Origin: an uncultured Candidatus Saccharibacteria bacterium
Lineage (GTDB): Bacteria > Patescibacteriota > Saccharimonadia > Saccharimonadales > Saccharimonadaceae
Direction: 5' to 3'
Assembly (NCBI GenBank): GCA_947165465.1
Contig: CAMVAM010000004.1
Span: 1 to 64,000 of the forward strand
DNA: 64,000 nt
Under the pieces are notes generated by a model. The model was not told the origin of the DNA. It worked only from the letters and a program-made list of their open reading frames with translations, and searched no databases. Within the stretch, counting starts at the first letter, position 1. Each line of letters starts with the position of its first letter. Made by a program: the position numbers and the translations under genes. Positions 9,516-18,245 of this stretch are shown here, in pieces.

Positions 9516-11394
9516 ATTCAAGCACTGCTTTAATTCTTCGGACGCCGGCCGAGGAAGATTCCTCTTTTACGATTTTGAAGTGTCCGAGCACACCGGTATG
9601 CTCTACGTGTGGGCCACCACAGACTTCACGAGAAACCGGATGGTCGAAATCGCCAATCGTGTAGACCTTCAGCATATCCGGGTACTTATCCCAGAACATG
9701 CCGTGTGCCTTCAAAGTGTCACGGGCGTAGGCCTTTTCGTATTCATCAAACACGACCGGAAGGTCAGCCTTAATCCATTCGTTCACTTGGTCTTCGACTT
9801 TCTTTAATTCTTCTTCGGTCATCTTGTGGTCGAGGCTAAAGTCAAACCTCACTCTTTCCGCCGTGATGTTTGAACCCTTCTGGCAGACGGATTTGTCGAC
9901 TAAATCTTGTAAAGCTGCTAAGAGTAAGTGGCAAGCGGTGTGGTATTTTACGGTTTGCTCGCCATGATCTTCAAGACCGCCCTTAAACATACCTTTTGAT
10001 GCTGTCTGTGAGCGTTCGCGTTGCTCTTTCAAAGCCTCTTCAAATTCTTCGCGGTGTTTTTCCGAAAGCTCAATTCCCTCGCGGTAGCATTCCTCAATCG
10101 AAAGTTCGAGTGGGAAGCCGTAAGTATCCTGAAGCTTAAACAAATCGCGACCATCAAGAATCTTCGCGTTCTTCGTCATTTTGCCAAGTTCTTTGAGACC
10201 TTTATTTAAGGTCTGACGGAAAGCCTTTTCTTCTTTCAAAAGCACTTCAAGCGCCACTTCGCGGTGTGTCAAAATTGAATCCGGCAAATCTTTGTAGTTA
10301 TTCGCTACAATCGGAATAATCTCAGACAAGAAATTCTGCGAGATACCGAGGTCGAGAGCCCGGAGGATTGCTCGGCGCACCAACCTTCTCATAGCATAAC
10401 CCTGAGTCTTATTAGATGGCACTAAACCCTGTGCAGCAAGGAGATAAGCACCACGAATATGGTCGGCAATGACACGCATTTCGTCGGTGTTATTCTCATA
10501 CTTCTTGCCCGAAATCTCTTCGAGTTTATCGATAATCGGCTTCATTAGCGAAATCTTAAACACATCGAAGCTACCGATTGCGGCGGCCGCGATACGCTCT
10601 AACCCACCACCAAAGTCGACATTTTTCTTGTCGAGTTCTTTAAATGAGCCATCCTCGAGTCTGCGGTATTGCATAAAGACCTGGTTTCCGATTTCCATGA
10701 ATCTAGCACCATCTGATGCTGGGTGAGCGAGGCCGTATTTCTCTTCGTCTTGCTTATCTTCACCAAAATCATAAAATACTTCCGAATCCGGACCACACGG
10801 ATCGCCAATTGGTGTCGTTTCGCAACCACCACCTCGACTCCACCAGTTTTCGTGGTCGTCGTAGAAGAAGATTCTTTCGCCCGGTTTAATCCCACGCTTG
10901 TCACCCACCTTAGCGGAGCCGATTTCGGCAATCTTTGCCTCAATGCCGGCCTCTTCGAAGACCTTTTGCCAAATAGCGGCTGCTTCAGTATCTTTCGGAA
11001 TACCATATTTCTCGTTGCCGATAAAACAAGTCACATAAATCTTATTTGGATCTAGCCCCACTTCTTTTGTGAGAAACTCAAAGAAGTTGCGAATTTGTTC
11101 CTCTTTAAAATAATCACCGAGCGACCAGTTACCAAGCATCTCAAACACGGTCGTGTGGCGCGGGTCGCCCACATCCTCGATGTCCTGAAGACGCATCGAT
11201 GGTTGTGAATCGGTTAGGCGCTTACCTTCCGGGTGCGGTTCACCAAGAAGAAATGGTAAAAGTGGCTGCATCCCCGAGCCGGTAAAAAGCGTCGTTGGGT
11301 CATTCTCAAGTACAAGCGGAGCCGGTTGGATGACTTTATGACCTTTTTTAACCTGAAAATCTAAAAATCTTTGTCTAATTTCATTCGCGTTCAT
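9514..11394 (-). CDS. alaS: Alanyl-tRNA synthetase lacking the C-terminal C-Ala domain
   Basis: Charges tRNA-Ala. The 626 residues contain the class II catalytic core (begins NANEIRQRFLDFQVKKGHKV; GSGMQPLLPF; GNWSLGDYFKE), the tRNA-recognition helical region, and the editing domain with the zinc/catalytic motifs HTACH and CGGPHVEHTG near the C-terminus. The frame then ends at RRIKAVLE. Typical bacterial AlaRS is about 875 residues and continues into a coiled coil and DHHA1/C-Ala domain, which is absent here. Because the stop abuts a clean terminator, this looks like a natural short form rather than a broken gene. The ATG lies 7 bases after a TATAAT box. Confidence 0.96.
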   Translation of the reverse strand: MNANEIRQRFLDFQVKKGHKVIQPAPLVLENDPTTLFTGSGMQPLLPFLLGEPHPEGKRLTDSQPSMRLQDIEDVGDPRHTTVFEMLGNWSLGDYFKEEQIRNFFEFLTKEVGLDPNKIYVTCFIGNEKYGIPKDTEAAAIWQKVFEEAGIEAKIAEIGSAKVGDKRGIKPGERIFFYDDHENWWSRGGGCETTPIGDPCGPDSEVFYDFGEDKQDEEKYGLAHPASDGARFMEIGNQVFMQYRRLEDGSFKELDKKNVDFGGGLERIAAAAIGSFDVFKISLMKPIIDKLEEISGKKYENNTDEMRVIADHIRGAYLLAAQGLVPSNKTQGYAMRRLVRRAILRALDLGISQNFLSEIIPIVANNYKDLPDSILTHREVALEVLLKEEKAFRQTLNKGLKELGKMTKNAKILDGRDLFKLQDTYGFPLELSIEECYREGIELSEKHREEFEEALKEQRERSQTASKGMFKGGLEDHGEQTVKYHTACHLLLAALQDLVDKSVCQKGSNITAERVRFDFSLDHKMTEEELKKVEDQVNEWIKADLPVVFDEYEKAYARDTLKAHGMFWDKYPDMLKVYTIGDFDHPVSREVCGGPHVEHTGVLGHFKIVKEESSSAGVRRIKAVLE

Positions 11395-11485
11395 AGGGAT
11401 AATTATATCAGATTTTTACTTGTATTTTTTAAAAAAGTGTGATAAAATAAGCTTAAGAATATTATTAAATACAAAAGGAATAAAA

Positions 11486-11680
11486 ATGGCTCAAGCAAAA
11501 AAGAAATCTGCGACTAAGACCGCTAAGAAACAGACTGTCGCAAGAAAAGCTGGTCACAAGCAATACATGCGCTATGAGAAGTATGACAAGAACCAAAAAT
11601 CCAACATGATTTTTGTCGTTTCGATGAGCTTCCTCGCTGCTACGCTTCTATTCGCCGACCTCATCATGATGGCTGCTTAA
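11486..11680 (+). CDS. Small lysine-rich tail-anchored membrane protein
   Basis: 64 residues, not recognised. The first 42 are strongly basic (KKKSATKTAKKQ..., then a Tyr/Lys-rich stretch) and could bind nucleic acid or acidic lipid. The last 22 (MIFVVSMSFLAATLLFADLIMM) form one membrane helix near the C-terminus. I start at the ATG at 11486, preceded by AAAAGGA, rather than the in-frame upstream codon at 11420. It is a lone gene divergent from alaS and is followed by a strong terminator, which supports it being a real transcript. Confidence 0.75.
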   Translation: MAQAKKKSATKTAKKQTVARKAGHKQYMRYEKYDKNQKSNMIFVVSMSFLAATLLFADLIMMAA

Positions 11681-11698
11681 TCCCGTTTTTATAAAAAC

Positions 11699-11721
11699 GC
11701 CCGGTTTTTGCCGGGCTTTTT
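11699..11721. terminator. Bidirectional terminator between the small protein gene and mnmA
   Basis: GCCCGG-TTTTTG-CCGGGC hairpin at 11699-11716 followed by TTTTT on plus. On minus the hairpin is followed by GTTTTTAT. It lies between two convergent genes. Confidence 0.85.
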
Positions 11722-11722
11722 G

Positions 11723-12760
11723 TTACTCGATAATTCCGCCACCTAAGCAGACTTCGCCGTCATAAATCACGGCCGACTGCCCAGCTGCCGGACGCTTAAT
11801 CTCGTTCTCGAAATGAATCGTCTTGCCATCGAAAGTTGCCGAGATTAATGGTGCACGGTGGCGGAGTCTCACCAACACGTTCTTTGCTTCACTCCGCATA
11901 ATCACGTCTTTTAGTTTCAACTCCTTCGTCCAAATGTGGCTATCGTTCAGGTTTTTCGAAACATAAACGATGTTTTTCTTCAAATCTTTCGCTACCACGT
12001 AATAAGGCATACCATCATTAACCTCACCGGCCACACCAGAAAGATAAAGTCCATGGCGCTGTCCAATCGTATAAAAGACTGCACCCTCATGCACACCGAG
12101 CACTTTCTCGGTCTCGACTTCGCGAATCTCACCCGGTTCAATGTTGATGTATTCCTTGAGGAAATCTTTCATCCCGACTTCGCCCACAAAACACACACCC
12201 ATCGATTCCTTCTTGTAGGCATTATGGAGTCCATGTTCCTCGGCCAGCTTCTTTACTTCCGGCTTCTTCATCCCGCCAACCGGAAACAGCGTATGTTTAA
12301 TCGCGTCCTCAGAAATGCGATAAAGAAAATATGTCTGATCTTTATTCTCATCAACAGCCCGTAAAAGTTTTGCCCCGTCTGTTCTTGCGTAATGCCCGGT
12401 GGCAATGAAGTTAGCCCCTCTCTCCATCGCTTTTTCAAAGAACAGCTTGAACTTAATTTCCTGATTGCACATCACGTCCGGGTTCGGTGTGTTTCCCTTT
12501 TTAAACTCATCGAGCATATATTCCACGACTTTTTCGTGGTATTCTTTTTCAAAATCCCACACTTCAAAATCAATCCCGAGCTTCACAGCCACGCGCTTGG
12601 CATCGGCGAGGTCTTCGGCCCACGGACATTTCATTCCTGGTAAATCCTTAGACCAGTTTTTCATGTAAACACCGGTCACGTCGTAGCCTTGCTCCTTTAA
12701 AAGCAGTGCTACCACGCTGGAATCTACACCACCACTCATCCCGACAAAAACTTTAGCCAC
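11723..12760 (-). CDS. mnmA: tRNA 2-thiouridylase MnmA
   Basis: Adds sulfur to U34 of Lys, Glu and Gln tRNAs. The N-terminal PP-loop is GMSGGVDSSV, the catalytic cysteines are in PDVMCNQEIKF and MGVCFVG, and the C-terminal barrel ends with GQSAVIYDGEVCLGGGII. I place the start at GTG 12760 (V-A-K-V-F-V-G-M-S-G-G), which overlaps the end of the cysteine desulfurase by 8 bases. An ATG 33 bases earlier adds residues not typical of the family. The upstream desulfurase probably supplies the persulfide sulfur, a common mnmA-iscS pairing. Confidence 0.95.
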   Translation of the reverse strand: MAKVFVGMSGGVDSSVVALLLKEQGYDVTGVYMKNWSKDLPGMKCPWAEDLADAKRVAVKLGIDFEVWDFEKEYHEKVVEYMLDEFKKGNTPNPDVMCNQEIKFKLFFEKAMERGANFIATGHYARTDGAKLLRAVDENKDQTYFLYRISEDAIKHTLFPVGGMKKPEVKKLAEEHGLHNAYKKESMGVCFVGEVGMKDFLKEYINIEPGEIREVETEKVLGVHEGAVFYTIGQRHGLYLSGVAGEVNDGMPYYVVAKDLKKNIVYVSKNLNDSHIWTKELKLKDVIMRSEAKNVLVRLRHRAPLISATFDGKTIHFENEIKRPAAGQSAVIYDGEVCLGGGIIE

Positions 12761-13886
12761 TAATCCTCGCTTTCTCAGCTTCCACCACTTCATTAATAAT
12801 CTTTGCCGCCTCGTGAATCTGTTCTAAAGTGTTCGTTTCGCCGAGCGTAATACGAAGTGAGCCAGCAATTTCGGATTCGGTTAGACCAATCGCCATCAGC
12901 ACGTGTGAACGCACGCCCTTTGATGCAGCGCAAGCCGCCCCGGTCGAGACGTAAACTCCACGGTCCTCAAGCGCATAAATCAGTCTTTCTGCGTCGAGCC
13001 CATCAAAGCATAAGACCACGAAATTATCGAGCGAGTATTTCTTGTTAATCAGTTCGTAGTCCTTAACTTCGTTTAAGAGGACCTTTCTCATCTCAGCATA
13101 TTTCTTGCGGTTACCGTTTAGATGCTCCTTGGCATTTTTAAGCGCCACAGCAAAACCAATCACGCCCGGCACATTCTGTGTACCCGAACGAAGTCCATTT
13201 TCCTGTCCACCACCTAGCGTCACTGGCTTGAGCCTCACGTCATGTGCTACATATAGGGCGCCCACACCTTTTGGCCCATAAACCTTCGCCGCGTTAAGCG
13301 TCAAAAGATCCACTCCGAGTCTCGCGACGTTAATATCAAGCAGATTCATCGCCTGTGAAGCGTCGGAATGTAAAAACAGTGGATGTGGGTTTTTCTTCTG
13401 CATGCGTTCAATGCGAATTTCACGAATGAGGCTAGCAATCTCGGCGAGAGGCTGAATCGTACCGAGCTCATTATTGGCAAGCGCCACCGAAATCATCTCT
13501 GTATTTTCACTGATTTTCTTCTTCAAGTCATCTAGAACGATTCGTCCATTCTTATCGACCTCAATTTCTTCGTAGTCAAACTGTCTGGCCGGATTTCTTA
13601 CTGAATCGTGTTCAGTTTTAAGATAGAGAACCTTGGCGTTACTTGAAATCGCCGTAAACGCCAAGTTATTCGCTTCGGTCGCTCCGGCCGTAATAATAAT
13701 ATCGTTTCCTTTGGCCCCAATCGCATGGGCAATCTCGCCCTTCGCGGCCTCGTAATCAGCATTCACTTTTTTAGCCGGTAAATAGGCCGAAGACGGGTTA
13801 AAAAACTCATCCAAAAAATACGGCTTCATTGCCTCTAATACTTTCGCCGAAACTGGCGTCGCCGCTGCATGGTCCAAATAAATCAT
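12753..13886 (-). CDS. IscS/NifS-like cysteine desulfurase
   Basis: PLP enzyme that takes sulfur from cysteine. It begins MIYLDHAAATPVS as IscS/NifS proteins do, and contains HSDASQAMN, the PLP lysine in NAAKVYGPKGVGALY, and the catalytic loop cysteine in STGAACAASKG. The residue before the PLP lysine is Ala where most relatives have His. The start at 13886 follows a TATAAT box by 7 bases, so a longer in-frame start at 13922 would lie upstream of the promoter and is rejected. It forms an operon with mnmA; thiolation of tRNA is the likely job, perhaps with Fe-S supply. Confidence 0.93.
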   Translation of the reverse strand: MIYLDHAAATPVSAKVLEAMKPYFLDEFFNPSSAYLPAKKVNADYEAAKGEIAHAIGAKGNDIIITAGATEANNLAFTAISSNAKVLYLKTEHDSVRNPARQFDYEEIEVDKNGRIVLDDLKKKISENTEMISVALANNELGTIQPLAEIASLIREIRIERMQKKNPHPLFLHSDASQAMNLLDINVARLGVDLLTLNAAKVYGPKGVGALYVAHDVRLKPVTLGGGQENGLRSGTQNVPGVIGFAVALKNAKEHLNGNRKKYAEMRKVLLNEVKDYELINKKYSLDNFVVLCFDGLDAERLIYALEDRGVYVSTGAACAASKGVRSHVLMAIGLTESEIAGSLRITLGETNTLEQIHEAAKIINEVVEAEKARISG

Positions 13887-13941
13887 AAAATATATTATAA
13901 CAAATTTTCCCCTTAAAGTCAAAACCGCTACCGCTAAATAA

Positions 13942-13970
13942 TTGACAATTTAATGAATGTGTGGTATAAT
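13942..13970 (+). promoter_or_regulatory. Consensus sigma-70 promoter for the leader ORF and gene at 14035
   Basis: TTGACA at 13942, 17-base spacer ending TGTGG, then TATAAT at 13965-13970. The next ATG (13977) is 6 bases further on, so transcription should start at or next to it. This is one of the best -35/-10 pairs in the window. Confidence 0.8.
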
Positions 13971-13976
13971 TAAAGT

Positions 13977-14030
13977 ATGAGGTCAAAAGCTTTCTTTTTT
14001 TGGCCCGTACATTTCGGTATTGGAGGTTAG
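13977..14030 (+). CDS. Leaderless 17-codon upstream ORF carrying the downstream ribosome site
   Basis: The ORF reads MRSKAFFFWPVHFGIGG and stops with TAG 4 bases before the next gene's ATG. Its last two sense codons, GGA GGT, form the Shine-Dalgarno of the gene at 14035. The ATG lies 6 bases after TATAAT, as for leaderless genes here. Translation has not been shown. Four other genes in the window have the same layout, which supports it being meaningful. Confidence 0.45.
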   Translation: MRSKAFFFWPVHFGIGG

Positions 14031-14034
14031 AACA

Positions 14035-14697
14035 ATGAAAATTGGCGACACTTACGTTGGATTTACCGGGGAAGAGATCATCGCAGCCGTCATGGGTAAT
14101 GACATTGAGGCTTTGAAGGCGATGATTGATGGTTTTGAATTAAAGCGGACTTTCGAGCCGCGCCAGCTGACCATTGAAGGTTGGAAGGTTTCTACATCGC
14201 TTCTTAATCTCGCATCGGCTTACGCCGGCCGTAGTATGCTCTCGCAGGAAACGGCCACCCTTTTTATCGACAACCTGTCAATGGATGTCAATGCTTTCCT
14301 GTTCCTTCAGGTGTTTAATATCTATTTACACCGCGATAAGCGGGAGGACGATCCGTATGTGTCAAACGAGATTTTGGCCATTCTGGAGAAAAACGAGGCC
14401 AACGATGAATTTGCCGGCCGTGTCGCAATGATGAACGAAAATGAATTCTTAAGTCTTTGCGACTACCTGGTGAGTGACAAAATGGAGAAACTGAATATTA
14501 CGTTTACTCCGCCCCTCATCCGGTTCATTTATACCCATCAAATGATGCCTCTCACGCTCCTGTTCGCCTACATGGCCAGCAACTTACGCCTGCCGGCGCC
14601 CAAGCTTGAAATGGCAAATGTCGGCGAAATCGTCGGACAGCTCCTTGATGGTCTCTTTGGTGACCACGGAGAGCCTGACAGTGAAACATCAACCTGA
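14035..14697 (+). CDS. Orphan soluble protein, unknown function
   Basis: 220 residues, no family recognised. It is mostly helical in appearance, acidic, has no signal peptide, and has one mildly hydrophobic stretch near 178-190 (PLTLLFAYMASN). Start chosen at 14035 because GGAGGT sits 7 bases upstream; an upstream in-frame codon at 14020 would overlap the leader ORF. Codon choice (CTG, CGG, GCC) differs from most neighbours, as in the orphan at 52079 and in hppA, which hints at a separate origin. It has its own strong promoter and terminator and stands alone between convergent and divergent neighbours. Confidence 0.8.
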   Translation: MKIGDTYVGFTGEEIIAAVMGNDIEALKAMIDGFELKRTFEPRQLTIEGWKVSTSLLNLASAYAGRSMLSQETATLFIDNLSMDVNAFLFLQVFNIYLHRDKREDDPYVSNEILAILEKNEANDEFAGRVAMMNENEFLSLCDYLVSDKMEKLNITFTPPLIRFIYTHQMMPLTLLFAYMASNLRLPAPKLEMANVGEIVGQLLDGLFGDHGEPDSETST

Positions 14698-14732
14698 TCC
14701 CATTTCTTCTATCCCCCTATCTACCCCCAGCG

Positions 14733-14757
14733 CCCACCTAGAAATAGGTGGGTTTTT
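14733..14757 (+). terminator. Intrinsic terminator of the orphan gene
   Basis: CCCACCTA-GAAA-TAGGTGGG hairpin (14733-14752) followed by TTTTT. It has an 8-bp perfect stem and a GAAA tetraloop. Confidence 0.92.
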
Positions 14758-14808
14758 CATTGCGCTAAAAATCCTGTGCTATAATAAAAAAGTTAGAAGG
14801 AGGTAAAC

Positions 14809-16275
14809 GTGAAAAAGTGCTTTGATGCCGATAAATATCTGAAAATCCAAAAGAAAAAAATCAAACAGCGCATTGCAATGTTTGATAAGCTCTATCTCGA
14901 ATTCGGTGGCAAGCTCATAGACGATCAACATGCAGCCCGCACTCTTCCCGGCTTTCTCCCAGACCTCAAGATCCGACTCCTTCAAGAATTTAAGGACGAC
15001 GCTGAGGTCATTTTATGTATCAACGCTAATGCAATTGAAAAATCGAAAATTCGGGCCGACCACTTAATTTCCTATGAAACCGAAGTGCTTCGTCTAATCG
15101 AATTTCTCCGTTCGCGCGGAATATATGTTAGCTCAGTGGTGATTACCTTGTTTGAAGGCCAGAAAAAAGCTAAGGATTTTGCCGAAAAACTGAAAGATTA
15201 CAAAGTTAAAACCTATTTCCATACCTTTACCAAAGGCTATCCGACCGATGTCGATACGATTGTGTCGGACGAAGGCTATGGCGCCAACCCATATATCGAA
15301 ACTACGCGTCCACTCGTGGTTGTTTCGGCTCCGGGGCCATGCTCCGGCAAACTCGCCACTTCCCTTTCGCAACTTTATCACGAATATAAGCGAGGCGTGA
15401 ACGCTGGCTATGCTAAATTTGAGACTTTCCCAGTCTGGGCTTTGCCGCTTAAACATCCTGTCAATATCGCCTACGAAGCCGCCACAGCCGATCTTAACGA
15501 TAAGAACATGATTGATCATTTCCATCTCGAGAAATATGGCACCATGGCAGTAAATTACAACCGTGACCTCGAGACTTTTCCAGTATTAAAGGAGATTTTG
15601 AATCGCATTACCGGCAAAACAATTTACTATTCCCCAACCGATATGGGCGTTAACGTAATCGGCGAATGTATCACCGACGACAAGGCCGTCCAAAAAGCTG
15701 CGAAAGACGAAATCGTCCGCCGCTATTACCGTGCCCTCACAGACCTCAAGAAAGGTTTAGTTGGTCCGGAAGTTCCGGAGCGCATTAAACTCCTCATTAA
15801 CGAGCTTGGTATTTCCGAAAAAGACCGCCAAGTCGCCATCGCCGCTGAAGAAAAGCGCCAGAAGTCCGGCAATCTCCCTGCTGCCGCCATTCAAATCGGT
15901 ACCAAAAAGATTGTAGTCGGCCGAAAAACCGGTATCCTTTCTCCAGTTTCTAGCACCTTTATTAATGCATTAAAAACTATCAGCAAGATTCCGGACGAAG
16001 TCGATTTAATCGCCCCTGCCGTGCTTGAGCCAATCCTTGAAATTAAAAACAAGACCTCGAATTTCAAAGAAAGCTATTTGAAGCTCGGCGAAGTTTTGAT
16101 TGCCCTTTCGATTTGTTCTACTACTAACCCAGTCGTAAAGAAAGTTCTCGAGTCGCTTGATAAACTTAGCGGTGCGGAACTTCATGCCACGCATATGATT
16201 ACCGACGACGAAATGGTAGTGTTGTCGAACCTAGGCATCAATGCCACTTCGGGCACCGAGATCGATATCAATTAG
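14809..16275 (+). CDS. DUF1846 (UPF0371) family protein
   Basis: 488 residues matching the DUF1846/UPF0371 family by its features: near-N-terminal KIKQRIAMFDKLYLEFGGKL, the central GPCSGKLATSLSQLYHE, and the late NATSGTEIDIN-type C-terminus. Members have a P-loop-like fold; no reaction is established to my knowledge. Here the SAPGPCSGKLAT segment (about 178-189) resembles a nucleotide-binding loop. The start is GTG at 14809 with AAGGAGGT 6 bases upstream, and a TATAAT box lies at 14780-14785. The family occurs mainly in Firmicutes and Actinobacteria, so acquisition from a host lineage is possible. It stands alone on plus. Confidence 0.85.
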   Translation: MKKCFDADKYLKIQKKKIKQRIAMFDKLYLEFGGKLIDDQHAARTLPGFLPDLKIRLLQEFKDDAEVILCINANAIEKSKIRADHLISYETEVLRLIEFLRSRGIYVSSVVITLFEGQKKAKDFAEKLKDYKVKTYFHTFTKGYPTDVDTIVSDEGYGANPYIETTRPLVVVSAPGPCSGKLATSLSQLYHEYKRGVNAGYAKFETFPVWALPLKHPVNIAYEAATADLNDKNMIDHFHLEKYGTMAVNYNRDLETFPVLKEILNRITGKTIYYSPTDMGVNVIGECITDDKAVQKAAKDEIVRRYYRALTDLKKGLVGPEVPERIKLLINELGISEKDRQVAIAAEEKRQKSGNLPAAAIQIGTKKIVVGRKTGILSPVSSTFINALKTISKIPDEVDLIAPAVLEPILEIKNKTSNFKESYLKLGEVLIALSICSTTNPVVKKVLESLDKLSGAELHATHMITDDEMVVLSNLGINATSGTEIDIN

Positions 16276-16282
16276 TTTATTC

Positions 16283-16870
16283 TTAAGCAGATTCTTCGTC
16301 ACCATCAGTCGTCACTGTGCTTGCTGGCACAAAGACATAATCAACTCCGCCGCTAGTGAGCGTAAGAGTGTTTTTCTTCTGGTTTAATTCATATTCAAAA
16401 GTATCGTTCAAAGTGTAAAGCCAACTGGTCTCGATGTTGAGCTTCTTATCTTCAATCGACCAAATAAAATCGTAATCATTGTAGTGACGATTGGTCGTGA
16501 GTGAACCTTTACCGATTTCCGAAAAAGTCCAAATCACAGTCGGTTCATCTTCGCGTGCCCAAGTTCCGACGCTGACCAAATATCTACCATCCGGTGTGGC
16601 TGGTTTCTTCATTAAAGTCTTAATCAGGAAAAATCCACCGACGAGTAAAGTAAAAATACCGATACCAAACACAAAAATCGAACGCTTCAATTTAGGATCC
16701 ATTGGTTGTTTTGGCGGTTCTTCAAATACCGGCGGCTTCACTTTTGGCTCAACCGTCACAATATTATTTGGGTCAACTTTTGGCTTTGGTAGCTCTTCGA
16801 CCGGAGTTAAATCCTCTGGTTTTTTCGGCTCTTCTGCCTTTTTCGGCCCTGTGCTTTTATCGGTATCCAT
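16283..16870 (-). CDS. Membrane-anchored protein with small extracellular beta-rich domain
   Basis: About 195 residues, not recognised. A Pro/Lys/Glu-rich cytoplasmic tail (1-70) precedes one membrane helix (about 72-92, FVFGIGIFTLLVGGFFLI). The outer domain (DGRYLVSVGTW ... TVIWTFSEIGKGSLTT) has the alternating pattern of small lipocalin-like or DUF-type beta proteins. The start is ambiguous: ATG 16870, GTG 16876, and an out-of-frame ATG at 16878 that would be 7 bases after TATAAT. I prefer 16870. Confidence 0.7.
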   Translation of the reverse strand: MDTDKSTGPKKAEEPKKPEDLTPVEELPKPKVDPNNIVTVEPKVKPPVFEEPPKQPMDPKLKRSIFVFGIGIFTLLVGGFFLIKTLMKKPATPDGRYLVSVGTWAREDEPTVIWTFSEIGKGSLTTNRHYNDYDFIWSIEDKKLNIETSWLYTLNDTFEYELNQKKNTLTLTSGGVDYVFVPASTVTTDGDEESA

Positions 16871-16894
16871 AAGCACATTTTAACAATTATAGAA

Positions 16895-17359
16895 TTAAAA
16901 GTAAAGATTGGTCTTTACGAGCTTATGGTAGGTCCTCACGGCGTCGCAAAAGTTGTTTAACTCGGTGCCTTTTAGTTTAGTATATCTACCTTTATAGAAC
17001 TTAAATACACCATCCGGCCTCACTTCGTAGCGAAGCGTTACGCCTTGAGGCTCGCCTTTTTCGTCAAACCATCCATCATACCACACCCAGACGTTCTTTT
17101 TATAAAGACAAAATTCACGTTGGTGTCCTTCCGGGATTGGACCAAAGATGGTGCGACCGAGTGCTGACTCAGCATTAATCAGGTCTGCATAAGTCATCGT
17201 ACTAGATTGACGCATGTCATATGGGTCTACCTTTTTGATGGCATTTCCCCGTTTGGCATTGCCAAAATAGTTCACTTTCTGAAACGGTTTAGAATCCTTG
17301 ATAAATTCGAATTTCTTCGGATCAAGAATCGTGCCGTCTAGGAATTGCGTAAGCGACAT
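16895..17359 (-). CDS. Conserved-looking hypothetical protein of 154 residues
   Basis: No family recognised. Soluble, aromatic-rich (NVWVWYDGWFDEKGE, VFKFYKGRYTKL), with no signal peptide or membrane segment. The central part from VWVWYDGWFD to YEVRPDGVFKFYKG suggests a small beta-sheet domain. It is transcribed after tatD and a possible 49-residue ORF, with overlapping reading frames, so it is probably the last gene of the tatD operon. Confidence 0.7.
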   Translation of the reverse strand: MSLTQFLDGTILDPKKFEFIKDSKPFQKVNYFGNAKRGNAIKKVDPYDMRQSSTMTYADLINAESALGRTIFGPIPEGHQREFCLYKKNVWVWYDGWFDEKGEPQGVTLRYEVRPDGVFKFYKGRYTKLKGTELNNFCDAVRTYHKLVKTNLYF

Positions 17360-17487
17360 TGTTCAATCTCCTCGGAAATCTGGTTCAATTCCTGATAGAT
17401 TTCGTAGGCTTCTTTTGAGTCAGTCGAAACAACAGCTTCACGCTTTGCTGTTTCCGGAATCTGAAAGATGGAAGAGTTGCTCTGCAT
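17338..17487 (-). CDS. Possible small 49-residue protein bridging tatD and the next gene
   Basis: An open frame from ATG 17487 to TAG 17338 reads MQSNSSIFQIPETAKREAVV, then a helical Glu/Gln-rich stretch (SKEAYEIYQELNQISEEIEQ) and CRLRNS. It overlaps the tatD 3' end by 50 bases and the 154-residue gene's start by 22 bases. It fills the only gap in the operon, and its composition is protein-like (amphipathic helix). Without conservation data it could be chance. Confidence 0.4.
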   Translation of the reverse strand: MQSNSSIFQIPETAKREAVVSTDSKEAYEIYQELNQISEEIEQCRLRNS

Positions 17488-18226
17488 TGTCAGTAGTTAC
17501 CTTCTTGATAGTTTCAAAATCTATCTCTAGTTTTTTCGTTAGCCATTCTGCGATATTGTATATATACGCTGGTTCGTTTATTATACCACGAAACGGTATT
17601 GGAGTCAAGAAAGGCGCATCTGTTTCAAGCAAGATTTTCTCGAGTGGTGGTGTTGGTAAAGTCGAATAAGTCGCAAGGCCATTTACACCTACATAGAAGT
17701 CGGTTTTTTCTAGAATCTTTTTCAAAGTTTTCTTGCTATCGGTAAACGAGTGAACCACACCCCTAACTTCCGGGAAATTCTTTACTACTGCAAAGAAATC
17801 ATCAAACGCATTTCTAACATGGAACGAAAGTGGCAAATCATTGTCTTTCGCGAGTTGAAGCATTTCGTTAAATAGTTTAATCTGCGCGTCGCGGTCGTGC
17901 ACTTCGTCGTGATAATCAAGCCCCACTTCGCCAATCGCGACTGGACGGCTAGTAGAAAATGCCTTCTTAATCTCTTCTAGGCTAGCGAGCTTCAATGGTT
18001 TTCTGTCTTTGTTGGTTTCTTCCGGATGAATCCCGTAAGTCCAAAACACGTTTTCATGAGAAACAGCAAAATCTCTCGCCACCAAAGAATCGTCCGGATC
18101 GGTGCCGATACAAACAATCTTCTTCACGCCATTTTTAAAGGCACTCTTTACCATTTCTTCAGCTTGCTCGGTTTCAAAAAACTGACGGTCGTGCAAATGA
18201 CAATGTGTATCAATTAAGTAAGACAT
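17438..18226 (-). CDS. tatD: TatD-family metal-dependent hydrolase/DNase
   Basis: 262 residues with the TatD signatures: metal ligands in DTHCHLH at the N-terminus, GEVGLDYH with the central glutamate (about 98-105), a histidine in LPLSFHVRNA, GVVHSF, and the C-terminal ETDAPFLTPIPFRG. The family includes 3'-5' exonucleases acting on [10 protein letters not shown] box lies 6 bases before the ATG. It heads a small operon with two hypothetical genes. Confidence 0.93.
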   Translation of the reverse strand: MSYLIDTHCHLHDRQFFETEQAEEMVKSAFKNGVKKIVCIGTDPDDSLVARDFAVSHENVFWTYGIHPEETNKDRKPLKLASLEEIKKAFSTSRPVAIGEVGLDYHDEVHDRDAQIKLFNEMLQLAKDNDLPLSFHVRNAFDDFFAVVKNFPEVRGVVHSFTDSKKTLKKILEKTDFYVGVNGLATYSTLPTPPLEKILLETDAPFLTPIPFRGIINEPAYIYNIAEWLTKKLEIDFETIKKVTTDNAEQLFHLSDSGNSKA

Positions 18227-18245
18227 AAAATGATTATATCAGATT

